Notes: generated by a model from the letters alone, not told the origin. A stretch of DNA of 64,000 nt from Rhodococcus rhodochrous (GCF_014854695.1 NZ_CP027557.1:3224001-3288000); one strand, 5' to 3'; positions 1 to 8,960 are shown, numbered from the stretch's first letter. Translations and numbers: made by a program.

Positions 1-1250
1 AACGGGATGTTCGGGTCGTGGCTGCGCTCACGCGGCATGCCGAGCACGCGTTCGCTGATGGCGTTGCGCGCCATCTCCGTCGTCCCGCCCGCGATGCACC
101 ACACCTGCCGCATCAGATGGTCGACGCCACGTTGCGCGACCGCTCCGTCGGCCTCGTCCCAGGCGGCACCGTTGGCATCGGTGAACTCGTAGCCGATGGT
201 GACGAGCCGGCTCTCCACGACACCGGACATCAGGCGGGCGATGCTCGCGGCCTGGTCCGACATGGTCCGCGTGGCCACGCCCGTGGACACCCGCTGTTCG
301 AGGGACTGCTTGACCAGTTCGAGCATCCGCGCCTCCCCGAGCAGGTCGCGGGCGAGCGGGTCGTCGAGCCGGCCGGCGTCGCGGGCCACGGCGAACAGCT
401 CGGGCATCCGCGAGGCGCCGCGCGAGACCCCCGCCGGGATCGTCGTGTACGGCGAGTTCCGGTACATGCGTTCGTGGAACATCCAGCGGGTGCCCACGGT
501 CCAGCCGTCGTCGACCTCGCCGAGCCGGTCACTGTCGGGGACACGCACGTCGGTCAGGAATTCCTGGCAGAACTCCTTCGAGCCGCTGAGCATCTCGATG
601 CGATGCACCTCGACCGACGGTTGTTTCAGCGGCACCATGAAGACGGTCAGACCCCGGTTCTTCGGGACGTCCCAGTTGGTGCGGGCCAGGCACAGCGCCC
701 AATCCGACCACCATGCACCGGTGGTCCAGATCTTCGATCCGTTGAGGATCCAGTCCTCACCGTCGCGGACCGCGGTGGTGACGGCGGCGGCCACGTCGGA
801 TCCGCCGCTGGGTTCGGAGAGCATCTGCATCCACAGTTCCTCGCCCTTCAGGATGGCGGGGATGTGGCGGCGCTTCTGTTCCTCGGTCCCGAATTCGAGC
901 AGCACCGCGGCGCACGGCACGAAGGTGGGTACCTGCAGGCGGGACGGATATTCGTAGCCGGCGAGTTCCTCGTCGAACACCTGCTGATAGGCGCGCGGCA
1001 GCCCCTGCCCGCCGTACTCGCGGGGAAAGCAGATGCCGGCGAAGCCCGCGTCGAACATCGCCCGCTGGATGTCGCGCTCGCGCCGGACGAGGGCCAGTTC
1101 CTCCTCGTCGGACGCTTCGGGGCGGAGCACCCCGATGTAGGCCGCGGAGTCGGAGCGTTCCAGGTTGGCGTCGATCCACGCCCGTGCCCGCGCCCGGAAC
1201 TCGTCGAGCGTCTCGGTCACGTCGGCCCTGTCCGAGGTGTCGAGGGTCAT
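1..1250 (-). CDS. Acyl-CoA dehydrogenase (large subunit type), 3' end cut by window edge
   Basis: Partial gene, about 416 residues visible from the ATG at 1248-1250; the stop lies beyond base 1. It encodes a FAD-dependent acyl-CoA dehydrogenase that would introduce the alpha,beta double bond into an acyl-CoA. Visible family features are the N-terminal helical domain with FPREYGGQG, the middle beta domain with QMLSEPSGGSD, and a C-terminal AGGTTEMARNAISERVLG block. At the place where medium-chain enzymes carry the catalytic Glu (YEGT) this protein has Gly (AGGT). Its ATG overlaps the TGA of the upstream dehydrogenase gene (ATGA), so the two are co-translated and may form a heteromeric enzyme, as known for several actinobacterial FadE pairs. 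The substrate cannot be told from the sequence. Confidence 0.88.
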   Translation of the reverse strand, partial: MTLDTSDRADVTETLDEFRARARAWIDANLERSDSAAYIGVLRPEASDEEELALVRRERDIQRAMFDAGFAGICFPREYGGQGLPRAYQQVFDEELAGYEYPSRLQVPTFVPCAAVLLEFGTEEQKRRHIPAILKGEELWMQMLSEPSGGSDVAAAVTTAVRDGEDWILNGSKIWTTGAWWSDWALCLARTNWDVPKNRGLTVFMVPLKQPSVEVHRIEMLSGSKEFCQEFLTDVRVPDSDRLGEVDDGWTVGTRWMFHERMYRNSPYTTIPAGVSRGASRMPELFAVARDAGRLDDPLARDLLGEARMLELVKQSLEQRVSTGVATRTMSDQAASIARLMSGVVESRLVTIGYEFTDANGAAWDEADGAVAQRGVDHLMRQVWCIAGGTTEMARNAISERVLGMPRERSHDPNIP

Positions 1251-2383
1251 CAGGATGCCTCCCGGAGTTCGACGATGTCGGCGAGACGGGCACGATGTTC
1301 GGCCGGGGTGCCGAAGCCGGAGCGGTTCGCGGCCGCGCGTCGCGCATAGAGGTGCAGATCGTGTTCGTAGGTCACGCCGATCCCGCCGTGGATCTGGATG
1401 CAGTCCTGTACCAGCTCGCTGCCGTACTGCCCTATGTAGGCCTTTGCGGCGCAGAGGAGTTCGTCCGCATCGGGGCTCGATGTCGCGACCGCTCCGGCCG
1501 CCCGGTCGGCGATGGCATGACTCGCCTCGAGCCAGGTCTTCATGTCGGCGAACCGGTGCTTGAGTTCCTGATAGGACGCGAGCGGGCGACCGAAGGCATA
1601 GCGGTCGAACACCCACGCGACGGTGAGGTCGAAGACCGCTTGCAGCGCTCCGACGGATTCGGCGGCGGAGATGACGAGCGCGGTCCGCCGCGCGCGGGCG
1701 GCGTCGTCCGCTCCCCCGCCGGGTTCGCCGACGACGGAGCTCCGCGGCACGCGCACCTCGTCGAAGTGGACCGCGGCGTAGCGCCGCGTGACGTCGATCG
1801 ACTGCAGTGGTGTGACCGTCACTCCGTCCGTGTGGCGGGGCACGAGCACGTTCGTCACGTCCTGCCCGGTCCGACCGGTCACGAGCAGGAGCTCGGCGGT
1901 GGCACCGGCTTCGACGGGGCGTTTGGTGCCGGTGACGACCACCTCGTCGCCGTCGATCCGGATCTCGACGGGCGCGGTGGCGGTCCGGCTGCCGGCGTGC
2001 GGTTCGTCCAGGCACCAGGCTGCGGTGGCGCTGCCGGCGAGCAGCGCCACCAGCGCTTCCTCGTGGTCGTTCCCGTATCGGCCGAGCATCTCCGCGGCGA
2101 CGTTCGTCGGACACAGCGGGCCGGGGGCGGCGTGACGCCCGAACTCATGCGCGACCAGCGTGAGATCGACGAGACCGAGACCGCTCAGCGATCCTCCGCC
2201 GTGGTCCTCGTCGACGAGCAGACCGGTCCATCCGAGTTCGGCTCCGGCGCGCCAGTAGTCGGCTGCGAAGCCGTCCGGATCGTCGCGGAGGCGGCGGATC
2301 CCGTCCGGCGGCACCTTCTCTGCGAGGAACCGTGCCGTGGTGTCGCGGAAGAACTCCTGATCCGGATTCGGATCCAACAGCAT
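1250..2383 (-). CDS. Acyl-CoA dehydrogenase (short subunit type)
   Basis: Encodes 377 aa of acyl-CoA dehydrogenase fold: an N-terminal helical segment (PDQEFFRDTTARFLAEKVP), the middle domain with TGTKRPVEAG, and the C-terminal helices with FGRPLASYQELKHRFADM and QIHGGIGVTYEHDLHLY. After the QIHGGIG helix the chain ends soon, and no YEGT-type catalytic Glu is visible. This is typical of the small partner in paired actinobacterial FadE enzymes. It is the first gene of a two-gene operon with the dehydrogenase downstream (4-nt overlap). A plausible Shine-Dalgarno (GAAGGGG on the minus strand) precedes the ATG. Likely control is by a repressor at the palindrome 46-60 nt upstream. The pathway (fatty acid, sterol side chain or other) is unresolved. 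Confidence 0.85.
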   Translation of the reverse strand: MLLDPNPDQEFFRDTTARFLAEKVPPDGIRRLRDDPDGFAADYWRAGAELGWTGLLVDEDHGGGSLSGLGLVDLTLVAHEFGRHAAPGPLCPTNVAAEMLGRYGNDHEEALVALLAGSATAAWCLDEPHAGSRTATAPVEIRIDGDEVVVTGTKRPVEAGATAELLLVTGRTGQDVTNVLVPRHTDGVTVTPLQSIDVTRRYAAVHFDEVRVPRSSVVGEPGGGADDAARARRTALVISAAESVGALQAVFDLTVAWVFDRYAFGRPLASYQELKHRFADMKTWLEASHAIADRAAGAVATSSPDADELLCAAKAYIGQYGSELVQDCIQIHGGIGVTYEHDLHLYARRAAANRSGFGTPAEHRARLADIVELREAS

Positions 2384-2410
2384 GCGTGCCCCTTCACCCC
2401 GTCGTCAGAA

Positions 2411-2443
2411 CATAGCGCTCTCGATACAGAGAACACTATTCTC
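2411..2443 (-). promoter_or_regulatory. Promoter and palindromic operator of the acyl-CoA dehydrogenase operon
   Basis: Reading the minus strand, TATGTT (complement of aacata, 2408-2413) is a good -10. The 15-nt palindrome GAGAA-cacta-TTCTC at 2429-2443 covers the expected -35 region. Such a site fits a TetR-family repressor of acyl-CoA metabolism; the repressor is not identified here. A second palindrome with the same arms and spacing lies at 55775-55789. Confidence 0.5.
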
Positions 2444-2494
2444 ATCGGATGCGGAAGGGGTACGCGAGGACGGACTCGGGTGGACCGAGTCGGT

Positions 2495-2674
2495 TCAGCC
2501 GAGCGGAGTTCCGCCCACACCCCAATTCTCGCGGGGCACCTCGGTGATCGTCACCCACACCGACGACGGATTCTTGCCCGATGCCTCGGCGTACGCGCGG
2601 GTGACCGCGGCGATCACCTCGGCCTTCTGCTCGTCGGACAGGCCCGGCGTCTGACTGATCTGGATGAGAGGCAT
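2495..2674 (-). CDS. 4-oxalocrotonate tautomerase family protein
   Basis: Encodes 59 aa starting MPLIQISQTPGL. The Pro directly after Met is the catalytic N-terminal base of the tautomerase superfamily once Met is removed. The C-terminal TEVPRENWGVGG matches the conserved 4-OT tail. Members isomerise unsaturated 2-oxo acids or related enols; the true substrate here is unknown. It stands alone between the dehydrogenase operon and hisI, on the same strand as both, with 87 nt to the hisI stop. The ORF is short but its length and both ends fit the family. Confidence 0.85.
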   Translation of the reverse strand: MPLIQISQTPGLSDEQKAEVIAAVTRAYAEASGKNPSSVWVTITEVPRENWGVGGTPLG

Positions 2675-2761
2675 GCGGGCATTCTCGCAGCCCGTCGCAC
2701 GGCCCGCCGATCGGTCCTGCCGTCCGCCCCACGAGATGTCGTGCGAACGGACGACCTCGGG

Positions 2762-3124
2762 TTACTCGGCGATCTGCGGTGCCTCGAGCAGGATGTCGGT
2801 GTCGAAGCAGGTGTGCGTGCCGGTGTGGCAGGCGGCGCCGACCTGGTCGACGACGAGCAGCACCGTGTCGCCGTCGCAGTCGAGGCGCACCTCGTGCACG
2901 TACTGGGTGTGCCCGGACGTCTCGCCCTTGACCCAGTACTGCTGCCGCGACCGCGAGTAGTAGGTGGCCTTGCGAGTCGCGAGGGTGCGGGCGAGCGCCT
3001 CGTCGTCCATCCACGCCATCATCAGCACGGCGCCGGTGGCCCGCTCCTGCACGACGGCGGCGAACAGGCCGTCGTCGTTGCGCTTGAGCCGGGCGGCGAT
3101 CGCCGGATTCAGGATGCCGCTCAT
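2762..3124 (-). CDS. hisI: Phosphoribosyl-AMP cyclohydrolase
   Basis: Encodes 120 aa. It hydrolyses the adenine ring of phosphoribosyl-AMP to ProFAR, the third step of histidine synthesis. It is a cyclohydrolase-only HisI with no HisE pyrophosphohydrolase domain, as usual in actinobacteria. Visible residues are the zinc and magnesium ligands: DCDGD at 82-86 with C83, and CHTGTHTC with C99 and C106. The start ATG (3122-3124) overlaps the hisF stop (ATGA), so it is translationally coupled as the last gene of hisA-impA-hisF-hisI. Confidence 0.96.
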   Translation of the reverse strand: MSGILNPAIAARLKRNDDGLFAAVVQERATGAVLMMAWMDDEALARTLATRKATYYSRSRQQYWVKGETSGHTQYVHEVRLDCDGDTVLLVVDQVGAACHTGTHTCFDTDILLEAPQIAE

Positions 3125-3894
3125 CGGACCGTGATCCCTTCCACGCGCATCGCGTCCTTGACCTGACCGATGGTCAGCTCCCGGAAGTGGAAGACGCTCG
3201 CGGCGAGCACCGCGTCGGCGCCGGCCTGCACGGCGGGTGCGAAGTGCTCGACGGCACCGGCACCACCGGAGGCGATGACGGGCACGTGCACATCCTTGCG
3301 CACGGCCTCGATCATCTTCAGGTCGAAACCGTTCTTGGTGCCGTCGGCGTCCATCGAGTTGAGCAGGATCTCGCCGACGCCGAGTTCCTCGCCGCGCCGG
3401 GCCCACTCGACCGCGTCGATGCCCGTCCCGCGACGACCACCGTGCGTGGTGACCTCCCAGCCGCTCGGCGTGGGTTCCTGTCCTGCGGGCACGGTGCGCG
3501 CGTCGACCGACAGCACGATGCACTGCGACCCGAACCGCTCGGACATCTCGCGCAGCACCTCGGGCCGGGCGATGGCCGCGGTGTTCACCGAAACCTTGTC
3601 GGCGCCGGCGCGCAGCAGACGATCGACGTCCTCGACGGTGCGGACGCCGCCTCCGACCGTGAGCGGGATGAACACCTGCTCGGCGGTGCGCGTGACGACG
3701 TCGAGCATGGTGCCGCGGTCGCCGCTCGACGCCGTGACGTCGAGGAAGGTCAGTTCGTCGGCGCCCTGTTCGTTGTAGAGGGCGGCGAGCTCGACCGGAT
3801 CACCCGCATCGCGCAGGTTCTCGAAGTTGACACCCTTGACCACCCGCCCCGCATCCACGTCGAGGCACGGGATGACCCGCACGGCCAGCGTCAT
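3121..3894 (-). CDS. hisF: Imidazole glycerol phosphate synthase, cyclase subunit
   Basis: Encodes 257 aa of a (beta/alpha)8 barrel. It partners with HisH to convert PRFAR plus ammonia from glutamine into imidazole glycerol phosphate and AICAR. The N-terminal [14 protein letters not shown] carries the catalytic Asp12, and LSVDA carries the second catalytic Asp131. Both phosphate-binding loops are visible (TVGGGVRT and IASGGAG). ATG at 3892-3894 overlaps the impA stop. HisH is about 5 kb away beyond the UvrA-like/WYL insertion, so subunits of one enzyme are encoded in two transcription units. Confidence 0.97.
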   Translation of the reverse strand: MTLAVRVIPCLDVDAGRVVKGVNFENLRDAGDPVELAALYNEQGADELTFLDVTASSGDRGTMLDVVTRTAEQVFIPLTVGGGVRTVEDVDRLLRAGADKVSVNTAAIARPEVLREMSERFGSQCIVLSVDARTVPAGQEPTPSGWEVTTHGGRRGTGIDAVEWARRGEELGVGEILLNSMDADGTKNGFDLKMIEAVRKDVHVPVIASGGAGAVEHFAPAVQAGADAVLAASVFHFRELTIGQVKDAMRVEGITVR

Positions 3895-4733
3895 GTTCGA
3901 TCTCCTTCGGAACCCAACTGCTCGGCCACGGACTGTTCCGTCGCCGACTGCACAATCTCCAGTATCTCGCCGTGCACTCCGGGCGCTGCAGCGACCACCG
4001 ATCCGGACCCGATCCGCCAGGGCCGGCCCGCGAAGTCGGTGGCGATGCCCCCGGCGGCCCGCACGAGTGCGACACCGGCGGCGTTGTCCCAGGGGTGGTG
4101 GCCGAACACGACGGCACCGCCGATCGCGCCTCCCGCGGTGAACGCGAGGTCGGCGCCGGTGGAGCCGTGCATCCGCAACCGGGCGACGCGCCGGCTCAGC
4201 TCGGTGATGACGGCGAGACGCCGGGTGCCGGGCACCCGACCGCGACTGTCGATGTCGAAACTGCCGACCGCGATCATCACGTCCTCGAGCCGCGCCGGCT
4301 GCAGCGGTGCGGTGGGCTCGCCGTTCACGAGCAGCGGCCCGTTGGCGATTCCCGCGAAGCGCTGATTCGTCAGCGGCAGCCACGTGAGGCCGAGGATCGG
4401 TTCGCCGTCCTCGACGAGAGCGAGGAGGATCCCGGCCATCGGCAGCCCGGCGGAGTAGTTGATGGTGCCGTCGATCGGGTCGAGCAACCAGACGGTGCCC
4501 TCCCCCGCGGACGGGCCGCCGAACTCCTCACCGTGCACGGGGATACCGGTGCGCTCGGCGAGGGCACCGGAGATCCGCCGTTCGAGTTCGAGATCGAGAT
4601 CGGTCGCGAAGTCGTTCGGTCCCTTGTCGACGGAGCGCGGCGCACCGTGCCCGGCGACGAACCGTTCCGCGACCTCGTCGAGTACACCGCTCGCGACGGC
4701 GAGCAGCCGGTTCAGGTCTGCGGGATCGGCCAT
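3891..4733 (-). CDS. impA: Inositol monophosphatase family protein in the his operon
   Basis: Encodes 280 aa. The Mg-dependent phosphatase signature is complete: metal ligand Glu in HGEEFGG (69-70), the WLLDPIDGT motif with D85 and D88, and a C-terminal HPWDNAAG Asp. Its position between hisA and hisF equals that of impA (Rv1604) in mycobacteria as I remember it. Family members hydrolyse inositol-1-phosphate, and some related enzymes act as histidinol-phosphate phosphatases. No other histidinol phosphatase gene is seen in this window, so a role in histidine synthesis is a reasonable alternative. It overlaps hisF by 4 nt and starts 3 nt after the hisA stop. Confidence 0.88.
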   Translation of the reverse strand: MADPADLNRLLAVASGVLDEVAERFVAGHGAPRSVDKGPNDFATDLDLELERRISGALAERTGIPVHGEEFGGPSAGEGTVWLLDPIDGTINYSAGLPMAGILLALVEDGEPILGLTWLPLTNQRFAGIANGPLLVNGEPTAPLQPARLEDVMIAVGSFDIDSRGRVPGTRRLAVITELSRRVARLRMHGSTGADLAFTAGGAIGGAVVFGHHPWDNAAGVALVRAAGGIATDFAGRPWRIGSGSVVAAAPGVHGEILEIVQSATEQSVAEQLGSEGDRT

Positions 4734-4736
4734 GGG

Positions 4737-5471
4737 TCAGCGCGAGACGGCGTCGAGCGCCTCGGTCAGCGTGAATCGGCCCGCGTAGAGCGCCTTTCCG
4801 ATGATGGCGCCTTCGACGCCCTCGTCGGTGAGCGTCGCGATGGCACGCAGGTCGTCGACGGTCGAGACGCCGCCGGAGGCGACGACCGGAGAGTCGGTGG
4901 CCGCGCACACCTCGCGGAGCAGGTCGAGGTTGGGGCCCGAGAGGGTGCCGTCCTTGGTGACGTCGGTGACGACGTAGCGCGAGCAGCCGTCGCGTTCGAG
5001 GCGCTCGAGCACCTCCCACAGATCGCCGCCGTCGGAGACCCAGCCGCGGCCGCGCAGCCGCCACTGGCCGTCGAGAAGCTTGACGTCGAGCCCCACGGCG
5101 ATCCGGTCGCCGAACTCGCCGATGACGCGCGAGCACCACTCGGGATTCTCGATCGCGGCGGTGCCGAGGTTGACGCGGGCACAGCCGGTCGCGAGGGCCG
5201 CGGCGAGGGTCTCGTCGTCGCGAATGCCGCCCGACAGCTCGACCTTCACGTCGAGTTCGCCGACGACGTCGGCGAGAAGCGCACGGTTGTCGCCGCGGCC
5301 GAACGCCGCGTCGAGATCGACCATGTGCACCCATTCGGCGCCGGCGTTCTGCCATTCGAGGGCGGCGTCACGGGGCGAACCGTAGCCGGTCTCGCTGCCC
5401 GCCTCTCCCTGAACGAGGCGAACTGCTTCACCGTTGACGACGTCGACTGCGGGCAAAAGGACCAGGCTCAC
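4737..5471 (-). CDS. hisA: Phosphoribosyl isomerase A (HisA, probable PriA bifunctional HisA/TrpF)
   Basis: Encodes 244 aa from GTG 5469-5471 (an in-frame GTG at 5478-5480 would add three residues). It isomerises ProFAR in histidine synthesis. In actinobacteria without a separate trpF, PriA also isomerises phosphoribosyl anthranilate. Visible residues are catalytic Asp10 in LLPAVD, Asp129 in VGLDV and Asp174 in TDVTKDG. The RLRGRGW segment puts Arg142 and Trp144 where mycobacterial PriA has its substrate-switching Arg/Trp. The later GTG is preferred because it aligns with the mycobacterial N-terminus and lies 7 nt after a -10-like TAATGT. First gene of the hisA-impA-hisF-hisI unit. Confidence 0.94.
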   Translation of the reverse strand: MSLVLLPAVDVVNGEAVRLVQGEAGSETGYGSPRDAALEWQNAGAEWVHMVDLDAAFGRGDNRALLADVVGELDVKVELSGGIRDDETLAAALATGCARVNLGTAAIENPEWCSRVIGEFGDRIAVGLDVKLLDGQWRLRGRGWVSDGGDLWEVLERLERDGCSRYVVTDVTKDGTLSGPNLDLLREVCAATDSPVVASGGVSTVDDLRAIATLTDEGVEGAIIGKALYAGRFTLTEALDAVSR

Positions 5472-5478
5472 TGCGTAC

Positions 5479-5484
5479 ACATTA
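5479..5484 (-). promoter_or_regulatory. Candidate -10 element for hisA
   Basis: TAATGT on the minus strand lies 7 nt before GTG 5471, the geometry of a leaderless promoter. The -35 region is weak (TTGGTG-like). A dedicated promoter is expected because hisA is separated from hisH by genes on the opposite strand. Confidence 0.4.
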
Positions 5485-5543
5485 GTGCCTGTACCTGTGA
5501 CATCACCAAACGCGTGGCCGGGGCGTCAGGAAAGCGCCGTGCG

Positions 5544-7823
5544 TCATGCCGACCGTGCCGCGTCGAGGGCCCGGCAGGTCGGGGTCGGACGGCCGGCGTA
5601 CTCGTCGACGGGACCCTCGTACAGCACGGTTCCGCCGTGCCGTCCCGGTCCCGGTCCGAGGTCGACGATGTGGTCGGCGTGCCGGATCACGTCGAGGTGG
5701 TGCTCGATGACGACGACGGTGTGCCCTCGGTCGACGAGGTCGTCGAAGACGTGCAGGAGGGTGCCGACGTCCTCGGCGTGCAGGCCGGTGGTCGGCTCGT
5801 CGAGGACGTAGAGGGTCGGCGTCTTCGCTCGTCCGAGTTCCTTGGCGATCTTCACCCGTTGACACTCGCCACCGGAGAGCGTGTCGAGCGACTGTCCGAG
5901 GCGGAGGTAGTCGAGGCCCACCCCGGCGAGCGCACTCAGTCGACGCGCGATCTCCGGGTGCGGCAGTTCCTCGAGGGCGCGACCGACGGTGAGGTCGTCG
6001 ACATCGGCGATCGACAGGCCGTTCACGGTGTGCCCGAGCACCTCGGCGGTGAACCGGCGGCCGTGGCAGGTGTCGCAGACGACCTCGCGTCCGTCCATGA
6101 AGGCGAGGTCGATGTACACGACACCGGCCCCCGTGCAGGTCGGGCACGCACCCGCCGAGTTCGCGCTGAACAGGCTCGCCGGCACACCGCTGTGTTCGGC
6201 GAACATCCGCCGCAGGGTGGGTGCGATTCCGGTGTAGGTGATCGGGGTGGAGCGGCGATTGGCGCTCACCGGCCGCTGGTCGATCACCGTGGCGTCGTAC
6301 TGATCGACGAGTTCGGCTGCGAGACTGGACTTTCCCGACCCAGCGACGCCGGTGAACACGGTGAGCACGCCGGTGGGGATCCGCACCGTCAGGTCGCGGA
6401 GGTTGTTGCGACACGCATCGGCGATCGTGAGACGACCGGTCGCCTCGCGGGCGGGGTGACCGCGGCCGATGGCGCGCCGCAGCGATCGGCCGGTGGGAGT
6501 GTCGGCCGTTCGGAGCCGGTCGAAAGTGCCCTGGAAGACGAGGCGACCACCGGACGAGCCCGCACCGGGACCGATCTCGATCACCTGGTCGGCCCGGGCC
6601 ATCACGCTCGGGTCGTGTTCGACGACGAGGACGGTGTTGCCGCTGTCGCGGAGCCGTTCGAGGAGGTCGATCATCGTCTCCACGTCGGCTGGATGCAGAC
6701 CGACCGTCGGTTCGTCGACGACATAGGTCATCTCCGTCAGGCTCGACCCGAGGTGCCGGACCAACTTGATCCGTTGCGATTCGCCGCCCGAGAGCGTGGT
6801 GGTCGCCCGGGCGAGCGCGAGATAGCCGAGGCCGATCGTCACCATCGCCTCGAGACGGCCCACCAGTGCGGACACCACAGGTGCGGCGCGCGAGTCGTCG
6901 ATCGTGCGCACGAATTCGAGCAGCTCGATGATCTCGAGGCGGGACAGCTCCCCGATCGTGCGGCCGCGAAGGGTGACCGCCCGCGCGGCCGCGTTCAGCC
7001 GTTCTCCGGCGCAGTCCGGGCACGTCTCGGCGCGGGTGAAACGTCGGATGACGTCCTGTTTGCGTTCGGAGAGGTTGTCGGAGGTGTGCAGGTGGATGCG
7101 CTCGAATCTCTCGACGACGCCCTCGTATCCGTCCGGCGGTTTGTGGCCCAGCGCCGCTGCGGCCTCGCCGCCGTAGAGCAGTGCCTCCCGCTCGGCGGGC
7201 TTCCACTCGCGCAGGTGTGTGTCCGCGTCGAAGGAACCGATGTCGGCGTACTGGGAGTACCAGTACCCACCGTTGCCGAAGCCGGGCACCAGGATCGCGC
7301 CCTCGGCGAGGGACCTGTCGAGATCGAGGAACCGCTCGACGGCACTGACGACGATCTCGCCGAGCCCGGAGCAGGTCGGGCACATCCCGGTGGGGTCGTT
7401 GAACGAGAAGCGGTTCGACTCCCCGAGGACGGGTGTGCCCACCCGGGAATACAGCAGCCGCAGATAGGTCCAGGTGTCGGTGATGGTGCCGACCGTCGAG
7501 CGGGCGTTGCCGCCGAGGCGGCGCTGGTCGACGACGATCACCGGCGTCAGACCGTCGATGTGGTCGACGTCGGGTCGTGTCCACTTCGGCAACCGATTGC
7601 GCGTGAACGGCGGGTACGTCTCGTTGAGCTGGTAGCCGGCCTCCGCGGCGATCGTGTCGAAGACGAGCGACGACTTCCCGGAGCCGGACACCCCGACGAT
7701 CACCACGAGCCGGTTGCGCGGAACGGTCAGATCGACGTCGGCCAGGTTGTGGGTGCGGGCGCGACGGATCGTGATGGCGCGGCCTCGCACTGCCGCCTCG
7801 GTGGTCGTGACGGTGGTGGTCAT
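5544..7823 (-). CDS. Short UvrA-like ABC ATPase (DrrC/UvrA2 type)
   Basis: Encodes 759 aa, about 200 shorter than genuine UvrA. Both ABC modules are intact: Walker A GVSGSGKS (44-51) and GVAGSGKSS, signature loops TTLSGGESQR and DTLSGGECQR, Walker B VVDEPTVGLHP and VLDEPTTGLHAED. Two zinc-type cysteine modules remain (CPTCSG; CPTCTG with CDTCHGRRF). The shortfall fits the paralogue class that lacks the UvrB-binding domain and is linked to tolerance of DNA-intercalating drugs, with DrrC of anthracycline producers as the named relative. It is divergent from a WYL regulator, and the pair sits inside the histidine locus. A -10-like TAGCGT lies 7 nt before the ATG. DNA binding or repair is inferred from family only. 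Confidence 0.88.
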   Translation of the reverse strand: MTTTVTTTEAAVRGRAITIRRARTHNLADVDLTVPRNRLVVIVGVSGSGKSSLVFDTIAAEAGYQLNETYPPFTRNRLPKWTRPDVDHIDGLTPVIVVDQRRLGGNARSTVGTITDTWTYLRLLYSRVGTPVLGESNRFSFNDPTGMCPTCSGLGEIVVSAVERFLDLDRSLAEGAILVPGFGNGGYWYSQYADIGSFDADTHLREWKPAEREALLYGGEAAAALGHKPPDGYEGVVERFERIHLHTSDNLSERKQDVIRRFTRAETCPDCAGERLNAAARAVTLRGRTIGELSRLEIIELLEFVRTIDDSRAAPVVSALVGRLEAMVTIGLGYLALARATTTLSGGESQRIKLVRHLGSSLTEMTYVVDEPTVGLHPADVETMIDLLERLRDSGNTVLVVEHDPSVMARADQVIEIGPGAGSSGGRLVFQGTFDRLRTADTPTGRSLRRAIGRGHPAREATGRLTIADACRNNLRDLTVRIPTGVLTVFTGVAGSGKSSLAAELVDQYDATVIDQRPVSANRRSTPITYTGIAPTLRRMFAEHSGVPASLFSANSAGACPTCTGAGVVYIDLAFMDGREVVCDTCHGRRFTAEVLGHTVNGLSIADVDDLTVGRALEELPHPEIARRLSALAGVGLDYLRLGQSLDTLSGGECQRVKIAKELGRAKTPTLYVLDEPTTGLHAEDVGTLLHVFDDLVDRGHTVVVIEHHLDVIRHADHIVDLGPGPGRHGGTVLYEGPVDEYAGRPTPTCRALDAARSA

Positions 7824-7838
7824 GGATTCGACGCTACG

Positions 7839-7871
7839 ACCGGTTGCGGCCGGATCCTGACCGCAACCGGT
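7839..7871. promoter_or_regulatory. Perfect 11-bp inverted repeat between uvrA-like and WYL genes
   Basis: Arms ACCGGTTGCGG (7839-7849) and CCGCAACCGGT (7861-7871) are perfectly complementary with an 11-bp spacer. The repeat fills the 62-nt divergent intergenic region and lies just upstream of the putative uvrA-like -10 (7831-7836). This is the expected operator of the adjacent WYL regulator, inferred from position and symmetry. Confidence 0.65.
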
Positions 7872-7885
7872 GGGAGGATGACGGC

Positions 7886-8872
7886 ATGGCGGACGTCACC
7901 GAGCGGATGCTCGCGTTGTTGTCGATCCTGCAGACCGGACGCGCGATCGGCGGGGACGAGCTGGCCCGGCGGCTGCAGGTGAGCCGCCGGACGCTCCGCC
8001 GCGACGTCGACCGGCTGCGCGGCTACGGATATCCCGTCGAAACCCGCTCCGGGCCCGGCGGTTTCTACCGTCTCGCGTCGGGACGTTCGATGCCGCCGCT
8101 GGTGCTCGACGACGACGAGGCCGTCGCGGTGCTGCTGGGGCTCGGCGCTCTCGCCGCGACCGGGCCGGCCGAAGGCGGACTGGACGACGCTGCCACCCGC
8201 GCCTACGGCAAGCTCGACCAGTTCCTGCCCGCGCGGCTGCGCCCGCGGGTCGCGGCCGTCCGCAGCGCGGTGGAGACGAGTGCGCTGCAGGCGCCCAGCG
8301 TGTCGGCGGAGCTGCTCGGCTCCGTGGCGGAGGCGATCGCGCGGTGCGACACGTTCACCTTCGACTACGTCGACGCGCAGGGCTCGCCGACCTCGCGCAG
8401 GGTCGAGCCGTACCGGCAGGTCCACCACCTGCTGCGGTGGTACCTCCTCGGATGGGACGTCGATCGCGAGGACTGGCGGGTCTTCCGCCTCGATCGTGTG
8501 CGCGACCTGCTCCGCACCGGCCGACGGTTCGCACCCCGCCGACTTCCCGCCGGGTCCGCCACGGAATACCTGCGGCAAGGACTCCGGCAGGGGCGGACAC
8601 CGGTGCACCTGGACGTGGCGGCCTCGGCCACGCACGTCGCCGACGCGCTGAAGTACCAGGACGCCGAGATCCGGCCGACGGGTGACGGCCGGACCGAGGT
8701 GCACCTCGCGGTCGAGTCGTGGCAGTGGCTCGTCCTCACGCTCGCCACCCTCGACGCCGACGTCCGGATGCGCGCGGACCCGGAGATCGTCCGGGCCTGC
8801 GCGGTGTTCGCCGATCGTCTGCGCGCGGCGGCGCAGGACGTCGTCGTCCCCTCCGAGGAGCGCGCGAGGTGA
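7886..8872 (+). CDS. WYL-domain transcriptional regulator (YafY/DeoR-like)
   Basis: Encodes 328 aa. An N-terminal winged helix (ARRLQVSRRTLRRDVDRL, about residues 28-45) is followed by a WYL domain with the motif RWYLLGWD and a C-terminal WCX-like region. WYL regulators sense small ligands or single-stranded nucleic acid and often control DNA-damage or phage-defence genes. ATG 7886 is chosen because GGGAGG lies 8 nt upstream; the in-frame upstream codon falls inside the inverted repeat. It is divergent from the UvrA-like ATPase and probably controls it and itself through that repeat. Confidence 0.88.
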   Translation: MADVTERMLALLSILQTGRAIGGDELARRLQVSRRTLRRDVDRLRGYGYPVETRSGPGGFYRLASGRSMPPLVLDDDEAVAVLLGLGALAATGPAEGGLDDAATRAYGKLDQFLPARLRPRVAAVRSAVETSALQAPSVSAELLGSVAEAIARCDTFTFDYVDAQGSPTSRRVEPYRQVHHLLRWYLLGWDVDREDWRVFRLDRVRDLLRTGRRFAPRRLPAGSATEYLRQGLRQGRTPVHLDVAASATHVADALKYQDAEIRPTGDGRTEVHLAVESWQWLVLTLATLDADVRMRADPEIVRACAVFADRLRAAAQDVVVPSEERAR

Positions 8873-8960
8873 ATCAGGGCGCGGCAGATCGATTTCGAGT
8901 CCGCACAGCTGCGTTACGAAGCTCCTCGCGCGCCCGACTGGGGTTCGCTACCGCAACACG

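Noticed and set aside
3972-7982. 1336-codon plus-strand open frame across the hisA to uvrA-like region
   Set aside because: It is antisense to four well-supported genes, has no family features and is low-complexity Arg/Gly/Asp; a shadow frame of high-GC coding DNA.
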